In this document: positions 55,367 to 64,000 of the stretch, piece by piece
How positions within the stretch are numbered: the stretch's first letter is position 1
Layout of the letters: every line of letters starts with the position of its first letter
From: Legionellaceae bacterium
GTDB lineage: Bacteria > Pseudomonadota > Gammaproteobacteria > Legionellales > Legionellaceae
Length of the DNA stretch: 64,000 nucleotides
Direction of reading: 5' to 3'
Assembly: GCA_020831865.1 (NCBI GenBank)
Contig: JAFIFT010000019.1
Location: 62,001-126,000 of the forward strand
The notes under the pieces: model-generated
Told to the model about the DNA's origin: nothing
What the model saw: the letters and a program-made list of their open reading frames with translations, nothing else
The model's database searches: none
Made by a program: the position numbers and the translations under genes

Positions 55367-55794
55367 AAAACAGTTTAATTGAAATGCTGATGAATTTTTT
55401 TGAAAAGAGCCTGAGCCAGTTAAAGGCCAGTCAATTAGAACAAAATCTTGCCTCTGAAGCGAAGCGGCTCAGCGAGGAGTCCAGCACACCGAAAGCCATG
55501 GTATATCGGGCTGCCAGTGAAAAAGCCATGCGCATTTTCACCTATGAAGAGCAAATGAAGCTGACGAAGGCCAGTTACCAGTTTATTATCCGTTTAAGCA
55601 AATTGGGAATTATTGCGCCTGAGGCCATGGAAATCATCATCCACCACCTGATGCTTTCTGAATCGCGTCTTATCAGCCTCAATGAAACCAAATGGACCTT
55701 GCGTGATATCCTGGGCGAAGGGCTGGATGCCAACCAACTCGCCTTCCTCGATCTGCTGCTCTATCAAAAAGAAGACAAGCTGACCCGACACTAG
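55363..55794 (+). CDS. smg: Smg family protein (DUF494)
   Basis: 143 residues. MKNSLIEMLMNFFEKSLSQL and the helical C-terminal GIIAPEAMEIIIHHLMLSES match the DUF494/Smg family, which sits beside dprA and topA in many gammaproteobacteria. The function is not known. It is coupled to dprA by overlapping stop and start. Confidence 0.88.
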   Translation: MKNSLIEMLMNFFEKSLSQLKASQLEQNLASEAKRLSEESSTPKAMVYRAASEKAMRIFTYEEQMKLTKASYQFIIRLSKLGIIAPEAMEIIIHHLMLSESRLISLNETKWTLRDILGEGLDANQLAFLDLLLYQKEDKLTRH

Positions 55795-55866
55795 CATGAG
55801 GCGCCGGGCTGACTGACAGGAACCCGAGTCAACCCCATGGCTGGATCAACTATTCCGTAAACATAG

Positions 55867-55910
55867 TATAATAAAGCAATGAAAGAACAGGGTTGCCCCA
55901 ATATAGGGGC
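55867..55910 (+). promoter_or_regulatory. Possible topA promoter and hairpin
   Basis: A perfect TATAAT at 55867-55872 has no clear -35, which fits the supercoiling-sensitive topA promoters known elsewhere only loosely. A hairpin GCCCC-AATATA-GGGGC follows at 55895-55910 in the leader, about 170 bp before topA. Confidence 0.35.
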
Positions 55911-56081
55911 TCTCAATCCAGTAAACCTCTTTCCAGACCGGCTGTGCGCTGGGAGTGTGAGGAAGGATACGGTACCCAGAATCAGCATCGGGTCATCGTA
56001 TCGACCCGGCACAGCCTCGGCACCGAAGCGTGCGGAAAGCGGTAAAATACTCTATTGACCACAGAACAATAAGGCAAGGGC

Positions 56082-58373
56082 ATGACGAAAAACTTGGTGA
56101 TTGTGGAGTCGCCGGCAAAAGCGAAAACCATTCAGAAATATCTGGGCAAGGACTACGCCGTTCTGGCCTCCTATGGCCACGTCCGTGATTTGCCGGCCAA
56201 AAAGGGCTCGGTGAGACCCGATGATAATTTCAGCATGATCTATGCTCCGATTGAACGCAATGCGCGGCATATTGACGCCATCGCCAAAGCCCTCAAAAAA
56301 AGTGACGCCCTGCTACTGGCGACGGATCCGGACCGGGAAGGCGAAGCCATCAGTTGGCATGTCTATGAATTAATGAAAGAAAAAAATCTGTTGAACGACA
56401 AGGCCGTGCATCGCATTTTTTTCAATGAGATTACCAAGTCCGCTATCCAGGATGCCGTTGCCAATCCCCGTTCCATCTCGATGGATCTGGTGAATGCCCA
56501 GCAACTGCGCCGCGCTCTGGACTATTTGGTTGGCTTTAATCTTTCTCCTTTGCTGTGGAAAAAAGTCCGTCGCGGCCTGTCTGCCGGACGGGTACAAAGC
56601 CCGGCTTTACGCCTGATTGTGGAACGGGAAGAAGAAATTGAAGCCTTTGTTCCACAGGAATACTGGAAAATCATAGCGCAATGTGAACAGGCTCAACAAG
56701 GCTTTGAAGCCAGGCTCACCCATCTGGATCAGGAAAAACTGCAGCAATTTAGTCTGCAGGAAGCCTCACAGGCATTAGCGGCCAAAGACGCCTTGCTCAC
56801 CGCCGCCAATGGTACGCTCCTGGTGGAACAGGTAGAGAAAAAACAACGCAAACGTCGTCCCTCGCCACCTTTTATCACCTCCACCTTACAACAGGAGGCG
56901 GCGCGCAAACTGTATTTTACAGCGCGCAAAACCATGATGGTAGCGCAACAGCTTTATGAGGGAATCGATATCGGTACCGGTACAGTAGGTCTGATTTCCT
57001 ATATGCGAACGGACTCGGTGCATCTGGCCGATGAGGCCATCCAAGAGATTCGTGCCTTTATCCAGCAACAGTACGGCAGCCAGAATTGTCCGGATACGCC
57101 ACGTCTTTTCAAAACCAAATCTAAAAATGCACAAGAAGCCCACGAAGCCATCCGCCCCACCTCAATCAAACGCAGCCCGGAGATGCTGAAATCGGCTCTC
57201 ACCACTGATCAGCTCAAACTCTATACGCTCATCTGGCAGCGCACGATTGCCTCGCAAATGGCTGATGCGCTCATCGATACCGTTGCTATTGACCTGTTGG
57301 CGGGCGCCCAGAATCGTTTTCGCGCCAATGGCTCCACGATTGCCTTTCCCGGCTTTTTAAGCGTTTATGAAGAAGGCAAGGACGACAGTAAAGAGGATGA
57401 TAAAGACAAACTATTACCCCTGATGCAACAGGGCGACCGCGTCCGTCTGCTTGATATTGCTGCCAACCAACATTTCACCGAGCCCCCTCCCCGTTATTCG
57501 GAAGCTTCGCTGGTCAAGGCACTGGAAGAACATGATATCGGCCGCCCTTCCACCTATGCCAGCATTATTCATACCTTGCAGCAACGCGAATACGTCAATC
57601 TCGAGAAAAAACGCTTCATCCCTACCGATGTCGGCCGCATTGTCAGTCGGTTTTTGACCAGCTATTTTACCCGCTATGTCGATTATGAGTTTACCGCCCA
57701 ACTGGAAGATCAGCTGGATGCGGTGGCACGCGGGGAACGGGAATGGCTGGCTGTATTACAAGACTTCTGGCAACCCTTTATTCATCAAATTGAAGATACC
57801 GATACCCATGTGCAACGCAAGGACGTCACCACCGAAGCGCTGGACGAAAAATGTCCGAAATGCGAGCAGCCACTGGCCATTCGTCTTGGTAAACGGGGCC
57901 GCTTTATTGGCTGTACCGGCTATCCTGAATGCGATTATACCCAGGATCTGTCTCAAAGCGGCGAGGAAAAGCCGGAAAGCGAAACCGTCGAAGGGCGCCA
58001 GTGTCCGGAATGCAACAGCACCTTACTCATCAAAAGTGGCCGCTACGGCCGTTTTATCGGTTGCAGCAATTATCCACAATGCAAACACATTGAACCGATA
58101 GAAAAACCTGCCGATACCGGCGTACAATGTCCGGATTGCCATAAAGCCAATATCCTGCAACGGAAATCGCGCAAAGGTAAAATCTTTTATTCCTGCCAAG
58201 GCTATCCCAAGTGTAAATATGCCTTGTGGAATGAACCCGTTGACAAAGTCTGCCCGCAATGCGCCTGGCCTATCCTCACCGTAAAAGAAACCAAAAGAGA
58301 GGGGAAGGTGTTGCTCTGCCCGAAAGAAGGTTGTCAGTACAAAGCCAAATGTGAGGATGAACATAGTCTGTAA
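56082..58373 (+). CDS. topA: DNA topoisomerase I TopA
   Basis: Relaxes negative supercoils. 763 residues: the Toprim domain with IVESPAKAKTIQKYLG and ATDPDREGEAISWH, active-site tyrosine in SYMRTDSVHL, and four C-terminal zinc-ribbon units (CPKCEQPL...CTGYPEC; CPECNSTL...CSNYPQC; CPDCHKAN...CQGYPKC; CPQCAWPI...CPKEGC). E. coli TopA has three zinc units and 865 residues, so the tail differs. AAGG lies before the ATG. Confidence 0.95.
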   Translation: MTKNLVIVESPAKAKTIQKYLGKDYAVLASYGHVRDLPAKKGSVRPDDNFSMIYAPIERNARHIDAIAKALKKSDALLLATDPDREGEAISWHVYELMKEKNLLNDKAVHRIFFNEITKSAIQDAVANPRSISMDLVNAQQLRRALDYLVGFNLSPLLWKKVRRGLSAGRVQSPALRLIVEREEEIEAFVPQEYWKIIAQCEQAQQGFEARLTHLDQEKLQQFSLQEASQALAAKDALLTAANGTLLVEQVEKKQRKRRPSPPFITSTLQQEAARKLYFTARKTMMVAQQLYEGIDIGTGTVGLISYMRTDSVHLADEAIQEIRAFIQQQYGSQNCPDTPRLFKTKSKNAQEAHEAIRPTSIKRSPEMLKSALTTDQLKLYTLIWQRTIASQMADALIDTVAIDLLAGAQNRFRANGSTIAFPGFLSVYEEGKDDSKEDDKDKLLPLMQQGDRVRLLDIAANQHFTEPPPRYSEASLVKALEEHDIGRPSTYASIIHTLQQREYVNLEKKRFIPTDVGRIVSRFLTSYFTRYVDYEFTAQLEDQLDAVARGEREWLAVLQDFWQPFIHQIEDTDTHVQRKDVTTEALDEKCPKCEQPLAIRLGKRGRFIGCTGYPECDYTQDLSQSGEEKPESETVEGRQCPECNSTLLIKSGRYGRFIGCSNYPQCKHIEPIEKPADTGVQCPDCHKANILQRKSRKGKIFYSCQGYPKCKYALWNEPVDKVCPQCAWPILTVKETKREGKVLLCPKEGCQYKAKCEDEHSL

Positions 58374-58438
58374 GCATGCCCTGAAACCTCATGCGCCGGC
58401 CGGGAAAGTTTAAAATTAGATCATAGCAGAAAAAAATC

Positions 58439-58473
58439 TTGCATCCCTGTTGGCTGGTGTTACAATATAACAC
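58439..58473 (+). promoter_or_regulatory. Promoter with overlapping operator-like palindrome, P-type ATPase gene
   Basis: TTGCAT and TACAAT are 16 bp apart (58439-58466). The -10 lies inside GTGTTA-CAATA-TAACAC (58457-58473), a perfect 6-bp inverted repeat around 5 bp. A regulator bound there would block the promoter. The leader of about 190 bp also contains two CCGGT[C/T] motifs. Confidence 0.5.
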
Positions 58474-58658
58474 TCGGTAGAACCTGGCCTGTGCTCATGA
58501 AAAGATATCAACCGCCTTTAAAAACCGGTCGCTTCTGTGGCGTACCCGGGATATTTCCGTCCTGTCCCCGCCTTCCGGATCAAACCGGTTCCTGCAACCG
58601 TGACCCGTTGCACTTGAAACCTTTTAGATATCTTGAGCCCCGTCATTAGAGGAAAGCA

Positions 58659-61307
<2,649 letters not shown>

Positions 61308-61408
61308 TGCGGCAACCGGAACAAGCCTTGTGGTTCGCACACGCTGGGCTGGTGGATGGCTATCACTTGACTTTACCAGAGCTTCTTGGCAAAGTGAAAC
61401 TCATGCTT

Positions 61409-61450
61409 CCTGGACTTTGGCCATTTTTGTAAAATTGGCTAAAGTCCAGG
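61409..61450. promoter_or_regulatory. Strong hairpin between ATPase and glutathione reductase genes
   Basis: CCTGGACTTTGGCCA pairs with TGGCTAAAGTCCAGG with one mismatch that can be a G-U pair, extended by TTTT/AAAA inside. It is 42 nt in all and lacks a T tail. It could be a terminator, an RNA stabiliser or a REP-type repeat. Confidence 0.45.
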
Positions 61451-61541
61451 TTTCGAGAGAGTACAAAAGTGCTGGACAGGCTGTGGCTGCCGCACTGCTG
61501 GCCATGTCGAATCCTTATCTTTTGCACCATTGGAGCCCATC

Positions 61542-62891
61542 ATGCAATATGATTTGATTATTTTAGGTGCGGGCAGCGGCGGGATGGCCTCAGCCGTTCG
61601 GGCCGCTCAATATGGCGCGCGGGTGGCCGTGGTGGAGAGCCATCATCCTGGCGGCACTTGTGTTAATCTGGGCTGTGTACCGAAAAAAGTCATGTATAAT
61701 GCCGCCAGCATTGCCCATCATATGCATAAAGCCGCGGATTATGGCTATCAAACGGTCGATATCCAACTGGATTGGCCAACCCTGGTCACCCGGCGTGAGG
61801 CTTATATTCACCATCTGCGCTCCCTGTATCTTCGCCGCTTTGAACACGAAAATATGACCCTGCTGCGAGGAACAGGCCGTCTCATCAAAGCCGGTGTCGT
61901 TGCGGTCGATGGACAAGAGTATCATGCCCCCCATATTGTAATCGCCACCGGTGGCGAGCCGGTCATGCCGGATACGATAGCAGGGATAGAACATGCTATC
62001 GACTCGGATGGCTTTTTTGCCCTGCAACAGCAACCGGAAAAAGTGGCTATTATTGGCAGCGGCTATATTGGCGTAGAATTGGCCTGCCTACTGAATGGAC
62101 TGGGGAGTGAGGTTCATCTGCTGATGCGGGGCAGCAGCCCCTTGCGTCGTTTTGATGCGATGCTGCGGAGTACTCTGATGGAGATCATGCAACAACAGCA
62201 CATTCAGATCCATCCGGAACATCAGGCAAAAGCCATTGCCTTGCAAACGGATGGACGAAAAAGCATTCAGTGTACGCGCCATAGCGTATTGAGAGATTTT
62301 GATGCCGTTATCGTTGCCGTGGGCAGACAAGCCCGCACCAAGGAGTTGAATTTAGAAGCCAGTGGCATACACTGCGATACGCAGGGGCTGATTCGTGTTG
62401 ATGCGTGGCAAAACACATCAGTGCAGGGCATTTATGCCATTGGTGATGTCACCAATGCCCCGGCTCTGACCCCCGTGGCTATCGCCGCGGGCCGCAGGCT
62501 TTGTGATCGGCTGTTCGGTGGACAGGCCGATGCCAAACTGGATTATGACAGCATCTGTACCGTAGTCTTCACCCACCCGCCCATCGCCACAGTGGGCTTA
62601 ACGGAAGTGCAGGCCAGAGAAACCTATGGTGAGGATGCCATCCGCATTTATCAAAGTCGCTTTCACCCCATGTTTGATGCCTTAAGTCTGCACAAAACGC
62701 CAACGGTCATGAAGCTCATCACCCAAGGTATCGAAGAGCGCATTGTCGGCCTGCATATGATAGGCTATCACGCCGATGAAATCCTGCAGGGCTTTGGAGT
62801 CGCACTCAAGATGGGCGCCACCAAAAAAGATTTTGATCACACGGTTGCCATCCATCCCACCAGCGCCGAAGAGCTCGTGACCATGACCTAA
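61542..62891 (+). CDS. gor: Glutathione-disulfide reductase
   Basis: NADPH-dependent flavoenzyme regenerating glutathione. 449 residues (E. coli 450): the FAD fold YDLIILGAGSGGMASAVRAA, redox pair GGTCVNLGCVPKK (C40, C45), the NAD(P) fold VAIIGSGYIGVELACLL, GDVTNAPALTPVAIAAGR and the C-terminal HPTSAEELVTM with the catalytic His. An ATG 12 bp earlier is in frame, but GGAG sits 6 bp before this one. Confidence 0.9.
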   Translation: MQYDLIILGAGSGGMASAVRAAQYGARVAVVESHHPGGTCVNLGCVPKKVMYNAASIAHHMHKAADYGYQTVDIQLDWPTLVTRREAYIHHLRSLYLRRFEHENMTLLRGTGRLIKAGVVAVDGQEYHAPHIVIATGGEPVMPDTIAGIEHAIDSDGFFALQQQPEKVAIIGSGYIGVELACLLNGLGSEVHLLMRGSSPLRRFDAMLRSTLMEIMQQQHIQIHPEHQAKAIALQTDGRKSIQCTRHSVLRDFDAVIVAVGRQARTKELNLEASGIHCDTQGLIRVDAWQNTSVQGIYAIGDVTNAPALTPVAIAAGRRLCDRLFGGQADAKLDYDSICTVVFTHPPIATVGLTEVQARETYGEDAIRIYQSRFHPMFDALSLHKTPTVMKLITQGIEERIVGLHMIGYHADEILQGFGVALKMGATKKDFDHTVAIHPTSAEELVTMT

Positions 62892-62962
62892 TAGCGCCTG
62901 CGCTTAACCACCATAGCCCGGAAGATAGCACATCATCTGTCGCCTTGCGGGCTCGTCAGTCG

Positions 62963-63886
62963 CTACACAATCAGGGGCAGTTTATCTGCTAATAAACTAA
63001 AGTCAGCCGGCAAGGTGCCGACCATTTCTCCATCAGCTTCAAACGGCAAAACCGCCTGCTCAGGGCTGCTGATGCGGATTTTTTTGACTTGCCGATAGTG
63101 TACTTTCTTCTCCCGCAAATGTCGGCCGCTGTAGAGCTTGTGAAATTTGCGCAGCGCCTCAAAACGGCTGAAATTCAGGCACATCACCACATCCAGTACA
63201 TCATCATCGATTTCTGCCATCGGCGCCACATGCATTTTGCCGCCAAAATACTGGCCATTACAGATGGCTATCAGTAACAGTTTCGCATAAAACGGTTCTT
63301 GCTCATCCAAATAGATACAAACGGGTATGGGACGGTAGCGGAATAAGCCCAACACCCCCTGCATAAAATAATTGACCGTTCCCCCCAGTTTTTTTAGCCA
63401 GCGACTATCGGGCATCTGTTCTGCCACATAGGCTGACAGACCACAACTGGCGATATTGATAAAATAATGCACTTTCTCATCGGCATAGCAAATTTTGCCA
63501 ATATTTGTCCACTGATACTCATCATGAATCAGGCGGTCGAGAAACTCGGTAACGCGCTGGGCCGGGAACAGTCTGGCAAAATCTCCCCCAGAACCGGAAT
63601 TAAAGTAGGCCAGACGCGTGTTCGGGCTGCGCGGCTTATCCTGATGAAAAAAACCATTAATAGCCTGACTTAACGTCCCGTCACCCCCGATAACCAGCAA
63701 ATAATCCGGAGCGGTGTGTAACAGGATTTCCGTTATCTTAGCCAGATCCTCGACCCGATTGGAGAGCCGACCGTCAATGACTTCAAAAAGCGCCTGTAAG
63801 CCCGGACGTAGTACATCCCAAGCCTTGCTTCCCCAGCCGCCACCCGACATCGGGTTAATCACAACCGCTATCCGTTTTCCGCTCAT
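62963..63886 (-). CDS. Diacylglycerol kinase-family lipid kinase
   Basis: 307 residues. INPMSGGG at the start, the nucleotide loop YLLVIGGDGTLSQAINGF and FNSGSGGDFARLF belong to the DAGK catalytic family (YegS-like). The substrate could be diacylglycerol, sphingosine or phosphatidylglycerol. The ATG overlaps the stop of the preceding gene by 4 bp (ATGA), so they are cotranscribed. Confidence 0.85.
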   Translation of the reverse strand: MSGKRIAVVINPMSGGGWGSKAWDVLRPGLQALFEVIDGRLSNRVEDLAKITEILLHTAPDYLLVIGGDGTLSQAINGFFHQDKPRSPNTRLAYFNSGSGGDFARLFPAQRVTEFLDRLIHDEYQWTNIGKICYADEKVHYFINIASCGLSAYVAEQMPDSRWLKKLGGTVNYFMQGVLGLFRYRPIPVCIYLDEQEPFYAKLLLIAICNGQYFGGKMHVAPMAEIDDDVLDVVMCLNFSRFEALRKFHKLYSGRHLREKKVHYRQVKKIRISSPEQAVLPFEADGEMVGTLPADFSLLADKLPLIV

Positions 63887-64000
63887 AGCAGCGCTGCCAG
63901 CCGGCAGGCCTGATCGATGGCATGACGCGCGTCAAGTTCGAGCGCTTTATAAGCCCCCCCTATCATATGAACGGACTTACCGGCCTCATGCAAGGGGGCA
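63883..64000 (-). CDS. C-terminal end of an NADPH 2,4-dienoyl-CoA reductase-like protein, 5' part outside window
   Basis: About 38 final codons are present: LHEAGKSVHMIGGAYKALEL then DARHAIDQACRLAALL and a stop. This closely resembles the end of FadH, where GG and ELDAxRAIxQGxxLA belong to the FAD-binding fold. It should reduce 2,4-dienoyl-CoA in breakdown of unsaturated fatty acids. Too little sequence is present to exclude another member of the old-yellow-enzyme/FAD group. Confidence 0.65.
   Translation of the reverse strand, partial: APLHEAGKSVHMIGGAYKALELDARHAIDQACRLAALL

Overview
The window reads as chromosome of a Legionella-like gammaproteobacterium (family Legionellaceae). The strongest evidence is a dotD-dotC-dotB cluster, the lipoproteins and ATPase of the Dot/Icm type IVB secretion system. 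Supporting evidence is a Legionella-type outer membrane protein, several effector-like genes (ankyrin repeats, a degenerate kinase fold, a repeat protein with a C-terminal hydrophobic hairpin) and a block of envelope and housekeeping genes most similar to gammaproteobacterial ones. By eye the base composition is higher in G+C than L. pneumophila, so a divergent species is likely; I cannot name it.

Layout. 1-7.8 kb: envelope and lipid A genes (a cut family 9 glycosyltransferase, an outer membrane protein, lpxA and lpxD facing lpxB, two tandem LpxL-type acyltransferases). 7.9-11 kb: small stress-type genes (PRC-barrel, DUF1328, BON) and poxB. 11-15 kb, minus strand: a zinc hydrolase with rimK, pssA and a patatin-like phospholipase. 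15-25.8 kb, plus strand: mutS, tamA-tamB, hemB, a CsiV-like gene, an MFS carrier and a histidine-rich exported protein. 25.9-29.6 kb: a periplasmic 2H-type protein, a DUF3579 gene and dotDCB. 31.2-40 kb: rsmD with two M16 peptidases, ftsY-ftsE-ftsX, a double ABC ATPase and a site-2-protease-like gene. 40-45 kb: four effector-like genes. 45-49.3 kb: a tripartite FUSC-type efflux operon. 50.1-58.4 kb: def-fmt-rsmB, then a LysM gene, dprA, smg and topA. 58.6-64 kb: an aberrant heavy-metal-type P-type ATPase, glutathione reductase, a diacylglycerol-kinase-like gene and the tail of a FadH-like enzyme.

The most unusual content is a pair of small elements, each a GIY-YIG nuclease gene enclosed by perfect inverted repeats. 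Element A (29675-31014) has 41-bp arms ending in GTAA, a perfect 8-bp flanking direct repeat and a decayed IS66-type transposase. Element B (49461-50128) has 89-bp arms. In both, the nuclease stop codon lies 15-16 bp from the right arm. The arms share the core GAGCG[C/T]AGCGA inside palindromes whose outer stems differ but still pair. This suggests a nuclease-plus-palindrome system comparable in logic to REP/RAYT elements, with the nuclease reading frames intact while the transposase debris has decayed.

Other points of note are a P-type ATPase that has lost the TGE dephosphorylation motif and carries a duplicated in-frame insert, a PmrA-box-like direct repeat upstream of the kinase-fold gene, several REP-like hairpins and a dispersed 27-bp repeat. 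I saw no tRNA, rRNA, CRISPR array or intact insertion sequence.
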